Source: Aristolochia californica (lineage: Eukaryota; Streptophyta; Magnoliopsida; Piperales; Aristolochiaceae). From it: DNA of 64,000 nucleotides. Positions 38,780 through 51,761 of the stretch are shown one piece after another. Made by a program: the position numbers and the translations under genes. Position 1 is the stretch's first letter. The number at the start of each line of letters is the position of its first letter. Where the stretch lies: positions 18,423,013 through 18,487,012 of the forward strand of contig JARWKL010000007.1 in the NCBI GenBank assembly GCA_029961685.1, in the 5' to 3' direction. Under the pieces are notes generated by a model. That model did no database searches and was not told the origin of the DNA. It worked only from the letters and a program-made list of their open reading frames with translations.

Positions 38780-41700
38780 TGGAATTTTACATGAAGGAGA
38801 TTTTTTCTGCACTTGTTTTAAAAAAGGATATGCATGCCAAAAACATGTTAAAGATTCAAATGACCTGTGGATCCAAAGCTTTTAAAGAGAATAACAAACG
38901 CTCATTAAATTCTCAAGTGAACCTGCAGTGGGATATTTGCCCGAATCAAACAAGCCATTATTTTGCCCTTATTCAAAACGTTGAGCTAACAATCATAGAT
39001 GATTGTAAAGTGATTTGTCATGCGTAACGGCTTACATTTTTGTAGGAAATGACTTATGGATTTGAAGTAAACACTCAGTTAAAAATGGCCCGTCTCCCCC
39101 GTTTCCCGACGATTGCAAAAACTTAGATATAAAAACGAAAAAAGTGCATACGATCCCTAAAACATACAGACACTCTTTGGATATATCTCTCTCTACATTT
39201 GTGCATTGTGCATTTCCATTTTAGATGTACACTTTTTTCTTAAATCAGAACTTCCAGTTTTCACTCCCCCTTCTTCCCGTAAAGAAAAAAGGCAAAAAAG
39301 ATCACAACAAAATAAAAATTTTATAGTTGATGTGTGGAAAATATTTAAAATAATAACTAATGTAAATAAAAAATATCTATTCACACACCAGAAATAAACA
39401 CAAAAGTTTTGTTATCCAAGTTTGGGAAATTCCATTAGTCCAACCCTATTAAGCTTGGAATTTTACACGAAGGAGATTTTTTCCACACATGTTTTAAAAA
39501 TTGATATGCACGCTTGAAACATGTTAAAGATTCAAATGAGCTATGGATCCAAATCTTTTAAAGAGAATAACAAACGCTCGTTAAATTCTCAAGTGAACGT
39601 GCGGTGGGATATTTCCCGAGTTTAACAAATCATTATTTTGCCCAATTTGAAAAATTTGATCTAATAATCATAGATGACTGTAAAGTGATTTATCATCTGT
39701 AACGGGTTATATTTTTGTATGAAATGAATTATGGATTGCAATTCAACACTCAGTTAAAAATCCTACGCCACCAATTTTTCCCGACGATTGCAAAACCTGA
39801 GATATAAAAACTAAAAAGAGCTCAAAATCCCTAAACATTACAGACACTCTTTGGATTTATCTCTCCCTACAATTGTGCATTGTGCTTTTCCATATTAGAT
39901 GTACCTTTTTTCTTCAATCAAAACTTTGACTTTTCGCTCTCCCTTCATCCCAAAAAAAAATAGGGCAAAAAGCTTACAACAAAATGAAAATTTTATAGTT
40001 GATGTATGGACAAAATTTAAAACATTTAAAAATATAAATAAAGAAAATTTATTCACCCAACACAAATGAACACAAAAGTTTTGTTATCCAATTTTGGGAA
40101 ATTCCACTAGTTTAACGTTCATAGATTAGAATTTTGCAACAAAGAGATTTCGTCCACAAATGTTTTAAAAATGGATATGCATGTTTGAAACATGTTAAAG
40201 ACGCAAATGAGCTTTGGATGCAAAGCTTTTAAAGAGAATAACAAACGCTCATTAAATTCTCAAGTGAACTTGCGGTGGGATATTTACCCGAGTCAAACAA
40301 GTCATTATTTTGCCCATTTGCAAAAAGCTGACATAATTAATCATAGATGATTGTAATGTGATTTATCAAGCGTAACGGGCTATATTTTTGTATGAAATGA
40401 CTTATGGATTGCAATTCAACAATAAGTTAAAAATCCTCCGCAACCCATTTTTCCCGACGATTGCAAAACCTGACATATAAAAACGAAAAGGTGCTTACAA
40501 TCCCTAAAAATTACAGAAAATCTTTGGAATTATCTCTCCTTACATATGTTCATTGTGCATTTCCGTTTTAGATGTACACATTTTCTTTAAATCAAAACTT
40601 CGAGTTTTTCGCTCTCCCTTCATCCCCTAAACAAAAAAGGCAAATAGATCACAACAAAATGAAAATTTCATAGTTGATGTACGGAAAAAGTTTAAAACAA
40701 TAAAAAAAGTAAATGAAGAAAATTTATTCACACACCACAAATCAACACAAAAGTTTTGTTATCCAAGTTTTGGAAATTCCCCTAGTCCAAAACTAATATC
40801 TTGGAATTTTACATGAAGGAGATTTTTTCTACACATGTTTTAAAAATGGATATGCATGCCAGAAACATGTTAAAGATTCAATTGACCTATGGATCCAAAG
40901 CTATTAAAGAGAATAACAAATGCTCATTAAATTCTCAAGTGAACGTGCAGTGGGAAATTTGCCCGAGTCAAACAAGCCATTATTTTGCCCATATTCAAAA
41001 CGTTGAGCTAACAATCACAGATGATTGTAAAGTGATTTGTCATGCGTAACGGCTTACATTTTTTTAGGAAATGACTTATGGATTTGAAGTAAACACTCAG
41101 TTAAAAATCGCCCGTCTCCCCCGTTTCCCGACGATTGCAAAACCTTAGATATAAAAACGAAAAAAGTGCATACGATCCCTAAAACATACAGACACTCTTT
41201 GGAAATATGTCTGTCTACATTTGTGCATTGTGCATTTCCATTTTAGATGTACACTTTTTTCTTAAATCAGAACTTTGAGTTTTCGCTCCCCCTTCTTCCC
41301 GTAAACAAAAAAGGCAAAAAAGATCACAACAAAATAAAAATGTTATAGTTGATGTGTGGAAAATATTTAAAATAATAACTAATGTAAATAAAAAATATCT
41401 ATTCACACACCACAAATGAACACAAAAGTTTTGTTATCCAAGTTTGGGAAATTCCATTAGTCCAACCCTATTAAGCTTGGAATTTTACAAGGAGGAGATT
41501 TTTTTACACATGTTTTAAAAATTGATATGTTTGCTTGAAACATGTTAAAGATTCAAATGAGCTATGGATCCAAGGATTTTAAAGAGAATAACAAACACTC
41601 GTTAAATTCTCAAGTGAACGTGCGGTGGGATATTTACACGAGTCTAAGAAGTCATTATTTTGCCCATTTTCAAAAATTTGATCTAACAATCATAGATGAT

Positions 41701-42804
41701 TGTAAAGTGATTTATCATGCGTAACGGGCTATATTTTTGTATGAAATGACTCAGGGATTGCAATTCAACACTCAGTTAAAAATCCTCTACCACCAATTTT
41801 TCCCGACGATTGTCAAACCTGAGATATAAAAACTTGAAAGAGCTTACAATCCCTAAGAATTACAGACACTCTTTGGAATTATCTCTCCCTACAATTGTGC
41901 ATTGTGCTATTCCATTTTAGATGTACACTATTTTCTTAAATCAAAACTTTGACTTTTCGCTCTCCCATCATCCCGAAAACAAACAAGGCAAAATTTTATA
42001 GGTGATGTATGGAAATAATTTAAAACAATAACAAATATAAATAAAGAAAATTTATTCACCCAACTCAAATGAACACAAAAGTTTTGTTATCCAATTTTGG
42101 GAAATTCCACTAGTTTAACCCTAATAGCTTGGAATTTTGCAAGAAAAAGATTTCATCCACACATGTTTTAAAAATGGATATGCATGTTTGAAACATGTTA
42201 AAGACGCAAATGAGCTATGGATGCAAAGCTTTCAAAGAGAATAACAAACGCTCATTAAATTCTCAAGTGAACTTGCGGGGGGATATTTACCCGAGTCAAA
42301 CATGACATTATTTTGCCCATTTCCAAAAAGCTGACATAATTAATCATAGATGATTGTAATGTGATTTATCATGCGTAACGGGCTATATTTTTGTGTGAAA
42401 TGACTTATGGATTGCAATTCAACACTCAGTTAAAAACCCTCCGCAACCCATTTTTCCTGACGGTTGCAAAACATGAGATATAAAAACGAAAAGGTGCTTA
42501 CAATCCCTAAAAATTACAAACACTCTTTGGAATTATCTCTCTCTACATATGTGCATTGTGCATTTTCGTTTTAGATGTACACATTTTTCTTAAATCAAAA
42601 CTTCGAGTTTTTCGCTCTCCCTTCATCCCGTAAACAAAAAAGGCAAATAGATCACAGCAAAATGAAAATATCATAGTTGATGTACGAAAAAAGTTTAAAA
42701 CAATAAAAAAAGTAAATGAAGAAAATTTCTTCACACACCACAAATGAACACAAAAGTTTTGTTATCCAAGTTTGGGAAATTCCACTAGTCCAAAACTAAT
42801 ATCT
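38780..42804. repeat. Higher-order repeat copy 7 (right-most complete copy)
   Basis: Monomers start at 38780, 39456, 40127, 40802, 41478 and 42130. It is 4025 bp with the B-beta one-base deletion, but lacks the private variants of copies 5 and 6. Its last monomer, C-beta, has flank-like changes (TTTTTCCTGACGG near 42453, CATTTTCGTTTTAG near 42560 and TCGCTCTCCC near 42612), so uniformity is already decaying toward the right edge. Confidence 0.93.
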
Positions 42805-43005
42805 TGGAATTTTACATGAAGGAGATTTTTTCTGCACTTGTTTTAAAAAAGGATATGCATGCCAAAAACATGTTAAAGATTCAAATGACCTGTGGATCCA
42901 AAGCTTTTAAAGAGAATAACAAACGCTCATTAAATTCTCAAGTGAACCTACAGTGGGATATTTGCCCGAATCAAACAAGCCATTATTTTGGAATTAATCA
43001 TAGAT
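42805..43005. repeat. Truncated A-alpha monomer at right edge of core
   Basis: The eighth A-alpha starts normally but ends at CATTATTTTG near 42990. It is joined to GAATTAATCATAGATTAG, which matches the spacer before a C-alpha unit. About 1.15 kb (the rest of A-alpha and all of B-alpha) is missing relative to the 4026-bp pattern. After this point the array is no longer homogenised, so this junction is the right boundary of the core. It also creates a chance 87-codon chimeric open frame (42804-43067). Confidence 0.88.
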
Positions 43006-43680
43006 TAGAATTTTGCAAGAAAGAGATTTCGTCCACAAATGTTTTAAAAATGTATATGCATGTTTGAAACATGTTAAAGACGCAAATGAGCTATGGATGC
43101 AAAGATTTTAAAGAGAATAAGAAACGCTCATTAAATTCTCAAGTGAACTTTTGGTGGGATATTTACCCGAGTCAGACATGCCATTATTTTGTCCATTTGC
43201 AAAAAGCTGACATATTTAATCATAGATGATTGTAATGTGATTTATCATGCGTAATGGGCTATATTTTTGTGTGAAATGACTTATGGATTGCAATTCAACA
43301 CTCAGTTAAAAATCCTCCGCAACCCATTTTTCCTGACGATTGCAAAACCTGAGATATAAAAACGAAAAGGTGCTTACAATCCCTAAAAATGACAGACACT
43401 CTTGGGAATTATCTCTCTCTACATATGTGCATTGTGCATTTCCGTTTTAGATGTACACATTTTTCTTAAATCAAAACTTCGAGTTTTTCGCTCTCCCTTC
43501 ATCCCGTAAACAAAAAAGGCAAAAAGATCACAGCAAAATGAAAATTTCATAGTTGATGTACAAAAAAAGTTTAAAACAATAAAAAAATTAAATGAAGAAA
43601 ATTTATTCACACACCACAAATGAACACAAAAGTTTTGTTATCCAAATTTGGGAAATTCCACTAGTCCAAAACTAATATCT
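43006..43680. repeat. C monomer, C-alpha-like
   Basis: A 675-bp C unit directly after the deletion junction. Its start (TAGAATTTTGCAAG, TTTCGTCCACAAATG, GACGCAAATGAGC) is closest to C-alpha of the core. Further on it carries flank-type variants (TTTTGGTGGG, GTCAGACATGCC). It is a diverged remnant of a ninth partial hexamer. Confidence 0.85.
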
Positions 43681-45704
43681 TGGAATTTTACATGGAGGAG
43701 ATTTTTTCTGCACATGTTTTAAAAATGGATATGCATGCCAGAAACAAGTTAAAGATTCAAATAACCTATGGATCCAAAGCTTTTAAAGAGAATAACAAAC
43801 GCTCAATAAATTCTAAAGTGAACGTGCGGTGGGATATTTTCCCGAGTCAAACAAGCCTTTATTTTTCCCATATTCAAAAGGTTGAGCTAACAATCATAGA
43901 TGATTGTAAAGTGATTTGTCATGCGTAACGGGCTATATTTTTTGGAAGAAATGACTTATGGATTTGATGTCAACACTCAGTTAAAAATCGCCCGCCTCCC
44001 CCGTTTCCCGACGATTGCAAAACCTTAGATATAAAAACGAAAAAAGTGCATACGATCCCTAAAACATACAGACACTCTTTGGAAATATCTCTCTCTACAT
44101 TTGTGCATTGTGTATTTCAATGTTAGATGTACACTTTTTTCCAAAATATGAACTTTGAGTTTTCGCTCCCCCTTCATCCCGTAAACAAAAAAGGCAAAAA
44201 AGATCACAACAAAATAAAATTTTTATAGTTGATGTGTGGAAAATATTTAAAATAATAACTAATGTAAATAAAAAATATCTATTCACACACCACAAATGAA
44301 CACAAAATTTTTGTTATCCAAGTTTGGGAAATTCCATTAGTCCAACCCTATTATGCTTGAAATTTTACAAGAAGAAGATTTTTTCTACAAATGTTTTAAA
44401 AATGGATATGCATGCTTGAAACATGTTAAAGATTAAAATGACCTATGGATCCAAAGATTTTAAAGAGAATAACAAACGCTCATTAAATTCTCAAGTGAAC
44501 GTGCGGTGGGATATTTACCCGAGTCTAACAAGTCATTATTTTGCCAATTTTCAAAAATTTGATCTAAAATTCATAGATGATTGTAATGTGATTTATCATG
44601 CGTAACGGGCTATATTTTTGTATGAAATGACTTATGGATTGCAATTCAACACTCAGTTAAAAATCCTTTGCCACCTATTTTTCCCGACGATTTCAAAACC
44701 TGAGATATAAAAACTAAAAAGAGCTTACAATCCCTAAAAATTACAGACACTCTTTGGAATTATCTCTCCCTACAATTGTGCATTCTGCTTTTCCATTTTT
44801 GATGTACACTCTTTTCTTCAATCAAAACTTTGACTTTTCGCTCTCCCTTCATCCCGAAAACAAACAAGGCAAAAAGCTTACAAAAAAATGAAAATTTTAT
44901 AGGTAATGTATGGAAAAATTTTAAAACAATAACAAATATAAATAAAGAAAATTTATTCACCCAACATAAATGAACACAAATGTTTGTTATCCAATTTTGG
45001 GAAATTCCACTAGTTTAACCCTAATAGCTTGGAATTTTGCAAGAAAGAGATTTCATCCTCACATGTCTTAAAAATGGATATGCATGTTTGAAACAGGTTA
45101 AAGATGCAAATGAGCTATGGATGCAAAGCTTTTAAAGAGAATAACAAACGCTCATTAAATTCTCAAGTGAACTTGCAGTGGGATATTTACCCGAGTCAAA
45201 CATACCATTATTTTGCCCATTTGCAAAAAGCTGTCATAATTAATCATAGATGATTGTAATGTGATATATCATGAGTAACGGGCTATATTTTTGTATCAAA
45301 TGACTTATGGATTGCAATTCAACACTCAGTTAAAAATCCTCCGCAACCCATTTTTCTCGACGATTGCAAAACCAGAGATATAAAAACTAAAAGGTGCTTA
45401 CGATCCCTAAAAATTAGAGACACTCCTTGGAATTATCTCTCTCTACATATGTGCATTGTGCATTTCCGATTTAGATGTACACATTTTTCTTAAATCAGAA
45501 CTTTGAGTTTTTCGCTCTCCCTTCATCCCGTAAAATAAAAAGGCAAATAGATCACAGCAAAATGAAAATTTCATAGTTGATGTACGGAAAAAGTTTAAAA
45601 TAATTAAAAAAGTAAAAGAAGAAAATTTAGTCACACACCACAAATGAACACAAAAGTTTTGTTATCAAAGTTTGGGAAATTCCACTAGTCCAAAACTAAT
45701 ATCA
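43681..45704. repeat. Diverged A-B-C trimer
   Basis: A begins at 43681, B at 44358 and C at 45030; lengths are 677, 672 and 675 bp. This is the first regular trimer right of the core. It has scattered private substitutions, such as TTCCAAAATATGAAC near 44139 in A in place of TTCTTAAATCAGAAC. Confidence 0.92.
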
Positions 45705-47715
45705 TGGAATTTTACATGAAGGAGATTTTTTCTGCACATGTTTTAAAAAAGGATATGCATGCCAGAAACATGTTAAAGATTCAAATGACCTATGGATCCG
45801 AAGCTTTTAAAGAGAATAAGAAACACTCATTAAATTCTCAAGTGAACGTGCGGTGGGATATTTGCCCGAGTCAAACAAGCCATTATTTTGCCCATATTCA
45901 AAACGTTGAGGTAACAATCATAGATGATTGTAAAGTGATTTGTCATGTATAACTGGCTATATTTTTGTAAGAAATGACTTACGGATATGAAGTCAACACT
46001 CAGTTAAAAATCGCCTACCTCCCCTGTTTCCCGATGATTGCAAAACCTTAGATATAAAAACGAAAAAAGTGCATACGATCCCTAAAACATACAGACACTC
46101 TTTGGAAATATCTCTCTCTACATTTGTGCATTGTGCATTTCCATTTTAGTTGTACACTTTTTTCTTAAATCAGAACTTTGAGTTTTCGCTCCCCCTTCAT
46201 CCCATAAACAAAAAAGGCAAAAAATATCACAACAAAAAAAAATTTAAAGTTGATGTGTGGAAAATATTTAAAATAATAACTAATGTAAATAAAAAATATC
46301 TATTCACACACCACAAATGAGAACAAAATTTTTGTTATCCAAGTTTGGGAAATTCCATTAGTGCAACCCTATTAACCTTGGAATTTTACACGAAGGAGAT
46401 TTTTTCTACACATGTTTTAAAAATGGATATGCTTGCTTGAAACATGTTAAAGATTCAAATGACCAATGGATCCAATGCTTTTAAAGAGAATAACAAACGC
46501 TCATTAAATTCTCGCAGTGGGATATTTACCCAAGTCAAACAAGTCATTATATTGCCCATTTTCAAAAATTTGATCTAACAATCATAGATGATTAGAAAGT
46601 GATTTATCATGCGAAACGGGCTATATTTTTGTATGAAATGACTTATGGATTGCAATTCAACACTTAGTTAAAAATCCTCTTCCACCAATTTTTCCCGACG
46701 ATTGCAAAACCTGAGCTATAAAAACTAAAAAGAGCTTACGATTCCTAAAAATTACAGACACTCTTTGGAATTATCTCTCCCTACAATTGTGCATTGTGCT
46801 TTTCCATTTTAGATGTACACTTTTTTCTTAAATCAACACTTTGACTTTTCGCTCTCCCTTCATCCCGAAAAAAAACAAGGCAAAAAGCTTACAACAAAAA
46901 AAAATTTTATAGTTGATGTATGGAAAAATTTTAAAACAATAACAAATATAAATAAAGAAAATTTATTCACCCAAAATAATTGAACACAAAAGTTTGTTAT
47001 CCAATTTTGGGAAATTCCACTAGTTTAACCCTTATAGCTTGGAATTTTGGAAGAAAGAGATTTGATCCTCACATGTTTTAAAAATAGATATGCATGTTTA
47101 AAACATGTTAAAGATGCAAATGCGCTATGGATGCAAGGCTTTTAAAGAGAATAACAAACGCTCATTAAATTCTCAAGTGAACTTGGTGTGGGATATTGAC
47201 CCGAGTCAAACATGCCATTATTTTGACCATTTGCAAAAAATCTGATATAATTAATGATAGATGATTGTAATGTGATTTATCATGCGTAACGGGCAATTTT
47301 TTTGAATGAAATGACTTATGGATTGCAATTCAACACTCAGTTAAAAATCCTCCGCAACCGATATTTCCCGACGATTGCAAAACCTGAGATATAAAAACGA
47401 AAAGGTGCTTATAATCCCTAAAAATTACAGACACTCTTTGGAATTTTCTCTCTCTACATATGTGCATTGTGCATTTCCGATTTAGATGGACACATTTTTC
47501 TTAAATCAAAACTTCGAGTTTTTCGCTCTCCCTTCATCCCGTAAACAAAAAAGGCAAATAGATCACAGCAAAATGAAAATTTCATAGTTGATGTACGGAA
47601 AAAGTTTAAAACAATAAAAAAAGTAAATGAAGAAAATTTATTCACACACCACAAATGAACACAAAAGCTTGGTTATCCAAGTTTGGGAAATTCCACTAGT
47701 CCAAAACTAATATCA
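45705..47715. repeat. Diverged A-B-C trimer with short B
   Basis: A begins at 45705, B at 46379 and C at 47040. B is 661 bp because roughly ten bases are missing where AAATTCTC runs straight into GCAGTGGG near 46513, removing the AAGTGAACGT segment. Type order is otherwise normal. Confidence 0.91.
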
Positions 47716-49738
47716 TGGATTTTTACATGAAGGAGATTTTTTCTACACATGTTTTAAAAATGGATATGCACGCCAGAAACATGTTAAATATTCAAATGAC
47801 CTATGGATTCGAAGCTTTTAAAGAGAATAAGAAACGCTCATTAAATTCTCAAGTGAACGTGCGGTGGGATATTTGACCGAGTCAAACAAGCAATTATTTT
47901 GCCCATATTCAAAAGGTTGCGCTAACAATCATAGATGATTGTAAAGTGATTTGTCATGCGTAACGGGTATATTTTTGTAAGAAATGACTTATGGATTTGA
48001 AGTCAATACTCAGTTAAAAATCCCCCGCCTCCCCCGTTTCCCGACGATTGTAAAACCTTAGATATAAAAGCGAAAAAAGTGCATAAGATCCCTAAAACAT
48101 ACAGACACTCTTTGGAGTTATCTCTCTCTACATTTGTGCATTCTGTATTTCGATTTTAGATGTACACTTTTTTCTTAAATCTGAACTTTGAGTTTTCGCT
48201 CCCCCTTCAACCCGTAAACAAAAAAGGCAAAAAAGATCACAACAAAATAAAAAATTTATAGTTGATGTGTGGAAAATATTTAAAATAATAACTAATGTAA
48301 ATAAATATTATCTATTAACACACCACAAATAAACACAAAAGTTTTGTTATCCAAGTTTGGGAAATTCCATTAGTCCAACCCTATTAAGCTTGGAATTTTA
48401 CACGAAGGAGATCTTTTCTACACATGTTTTAAAAATGGATATGCATGCTTGAAACATGTTAAAGATTCAAATGACCTCTGGATCCAAAGCTTTTAAAGAG
48501 AATAACAAACGCTCATTAAATTCTCAAGTGAACGTGCGGTGGGATACTTACCCGAGTCTAACAAGTCATTATTTTGCCCATTTTCAAAAATTTGATCTAA
48601 CAAACGTAGATGATTGTAAAGTGATTTATCATGCGTAACGGGCTATATTTTTGTATGAAATGACTTATGGATTGCAATTCAACACTCAGTTAAAAATCCT
48701 CTGCCACAAATTTTTCCTGACGATTGCAAAACCTGAGATATAAAAACTAAAAAGAGCTTACGATCCCTAAAAATTACAGACACTCTTTGGAATTATCTCT
48801 CCCTCTAAATGTGCATTGTGCTTTTCCATTTTAGATATACATTTTTTTCTTAAATCAAAACTTTGACTTTTCACTCTCCCTTCATCCCGAAAACAAACAA
48901 GGCAAAAAGCTTAGAACAAAATGAAAATTTTATAGTTGATGTATCGAAATAATTTAAAACAATAACAAATATAAATAAAAAAATTTTATTCACCCAACAC
49001 AAATGAACACAAAAGTTTTGTTATCTAATTTTGGGAAATTCCACTAGTTTAACCCTAATAGCTTGGAATTTTGCAAGAAAGAGATTTCTTCCACACATGT
49101 TTAAAAAATGGATATGCATGTTTGAAACATGTTAAAGATGCAAATGAGCTATGGATGCAAATCTTTCAAAGAGAATAACAAACGCTCATTAAATTTTCAA
49201 GTGAACTTGCAGTGGGATATTTACCCGAGTGAAACATGCCATTATTTTGCCCATTTGCAAAAAGCTGACATAATTAATCATAGATGATTGTAATGTGACG
49301 TATCATGCGTAACAGGCTATATTTTTGTGTGAAATGACTTCTGGATTGCAATTCAACACTCAGTTAAAAATCCTCCGCAACCCATTTTTCCCGACGATTG
49401 CAAAACCTGATATATAAAAACGAAAAGGTGCTTACAATCCCTAAAAATTACAGACACTCTTTGTAATTATCTCTCTCTACATATGTGCATTGTGCATTTC
49501 CGTTTTAGATGTACACATTTTTCTTAAATCAAAACTTTGAGTTTTTCGCTCTCCCTTCATCCCGTAAACAAAAAAGGCAAATAGATCACAACAAAATGAA
49601 AATTTAATAGCTAATGTACGGAAAAAGTTTAAAACAATAAAAAAAGTAAATGAAGAAAATTTATTCACACACCACAAATCAACACAAAAGTTTTGTTATT
49701 CAAGTTTGGGAAATTCCACTAGTCGAAAACTAATATCT
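47716..49738. repeat. Diverged A-B-C trimer
   Basis: A begins at 47716, B at 48391 and C at 49064; lengths are 675, 673 and 675 bp. Order and spacing are regular, with scattered substitutions and no foreign insert. Confidence 0.92.
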
Positions 49739-51085
49739 TGGAATTTTACATGAAGAAGATTTTTTCTACACATGTTTTAAAAATGGATATGCATGCCAGA
49801 AACATGTTAAAGATTCAAATGACCTATGGATCCAAAGCTTTTAAAGAGTATAACAAACTCTCATTAAATTCTCAAGTGAACGTGCAGTGGGATATTTGCC
49901 CGAGTCAAACAACCATTATTTTGCCCATATTCAAAAAGTTGAGCTAACAATCATAGGTGATTGTAAAGTTATTTGTCATGCGTAACAGGCTATATTTTTG
50001 TAAGAAATGACTTATGGATTTGAGGTCAACACTCAGTTAAAAATCGCCCGCCTCCCCCGTTTCTCGACGATTGCAAAACCTTAGATATAAAAACGAAAAA
50101 AGTGCATACGATCCCTAAAACATACAGACACTCTTTGGAAATATCTCTCTCTACATTTGTGCATTGTGCATTTCCATTTTAGATGTACACTTTTTTCTTA
50201 AATCAGAACTTTGAGTTTTCGCTCCCCCTTCATTCCGTAAACAAAAAACGCAAAAAAGATCACAACAAAATAAAAAATTTATAGTTGATGTGTGGAAAAT
50301 ATTTAAAATAATAACTAATGTAAATAAAAAATATCTATTCACACACCACAAATGAGCACAAAAGTTTTGTTCTCCAAGTTTGGGCAATTCCATTAGTCCA
50401 ACCCTATTATGCTTGGAATTTTACATGCTGGAGATTTTTTCTACACATGTTTTAAAAATGGATATGCATGCTTGATGCTTGTTAAAGATTCAAATGACCT
50501 ATGGATCCAAAGCCTTTAAAGAGAATAAAAAACGCTCATTAAATTCTCAAGTGAACGTGCGGTGGGATATTCACCCGAGCCTAACAAGTCATTATTTTTC
50601 TGATTTTCAAAAATTTGATCTAATAATCATAGATGATTGTAAAGTGATTTATCATGCGTAATAGACTATATTTTTGTATGAAATGACTTATGGATTGCAA
50701 TTCAACACTCAGTTAAAAATCCTCTGCCACCAATTTTTCCTGACGATTGCAAAACTTGAGATATAAAAACTAAAAGAGCTTCCAATCCCTAAAAATTACA
50801 GACACTCTTTGGAATTATCTCTCCCTACAATTCTGCATAGTGCTTTTCCATTTTAGATGTACACTTTTTTCTTAAATCAAAACTTTGACTTTTCGCTCTC
50901 CCTACATCCCGAAAACAAACAAGGCAAAAATCTTACAACAAAATGAAAATTTTATAGTTGATGTATGGAAAAAATTTAAAACAATAACAAATATAAATAA
51001 AGAATATTTATTCACCCAACACAAATGAACACAAAAGTTTTGTTAACCAATTTTGGGAAATTCCACTAGTTTAACCCTAATAGCT
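49739..51085. repeat. A-B monomer pair before a hybrid unit
   Basis: A begins at 49739 (675 bp) and B at 50414 (672 bp). The expected C is replaced by the C/A hybrid starting at 51086. B includes local changes such as GATGCTTGTTAAAG near 50474, where the consensus has GAAACATGTTAAAG. Confidence 0.9.
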
Positions 51086-51761
51086 TGGAATTTTGCAAGA
51101 AAGAGATTTTTTCTACACATGTTTTAAAAGTGGATATGCTTGCCAGAAACATGTTAAAGGTTCAAATGACCTATGGATCCAAAGCTTTTAAAGAGAATAA
51201 CAAACGCTCATTAAATTCTCAAGTGAACGTGCGGTGGGATATTTGCCCGAGTCAAACAAGCCATTATTTTTCCCATATTCAAACCGTTGAGCTAACAATT
51301 ATAGATGATTGTAAAGTGATTTGTCATGCATAACGGGATATATTTTTGTAAGAAACGACTTATGGATTTGAGGTCAACACTCAGTTAAAAATCGCCCGCC
51401 TCCCCCGTTTCCCGACGATTGCAAAACCTTAGATATAAAAACGAAAAAAGTGCATACGATGACGAAAACATACAAACAATCTTTGGAAATATCTCTCTCT
51501 ACATTTGTGCATTGTGCATTTCCATTTTAGATGTACACTTTTTTCTTAAATCAGAACTTTGAGTTTTCTCTCCCCCTTCATCCCGTAAACAAAAAACGCA
51601 AAAAAGATCACAACAAAATAAAAATTTTATAGTTGATGTGTGGAAAATATTTAAAATAATAACTAGGGTAAATAAAACATATATATTCACACACCACAAA
51701 TGAACACAAAAGTTTTGTTAACCAAGTTTGGGAAATTCCATTAGTCCAACCCTATTAAGCT
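51086..51761. repeat. In-register C/A hybrid monomer
   Basis: The unit begins with the C spacer TTTAACCCTAATAGC and TTGCAAGAAAGAGATTT. By about 51105-51145 it has become A-type (TTCTACACATG, GCCAGAAAC, GGATCC, the C-rich tract). Length is 676 bp, so the join is at equivalent positions. It is followed by B at 51762, so local order is A-B-(C/A)-B-C. Confidence 0.88.

Larger units (their letters stand above)
14626..42804. repeat. Homogenised higher-order repeat block, 7 copies of ~4026 bp
   Basis: Seven consecutive hexamers, each A-alpha, B-alpha, C-alpha, A-beta, B-beta, C-beta with monomer lengths 676, 671, 675, 676, 653 and 675 bp. Copies start at 14626, 18652, 22678, 26704, 30730, 34755 and 38780. 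The period is exactly 4026 bp for the first four and 4025 bp for the last three, which share a one-base deletion in B-beta. Neighbouring copies differ by only a few substitutions by eye, far fewer than the A, B and C monomers differ from each other. This is the signature of recent amplification of a whole hexamer by unequal exchange or a similar process. Confidence 0.95.
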
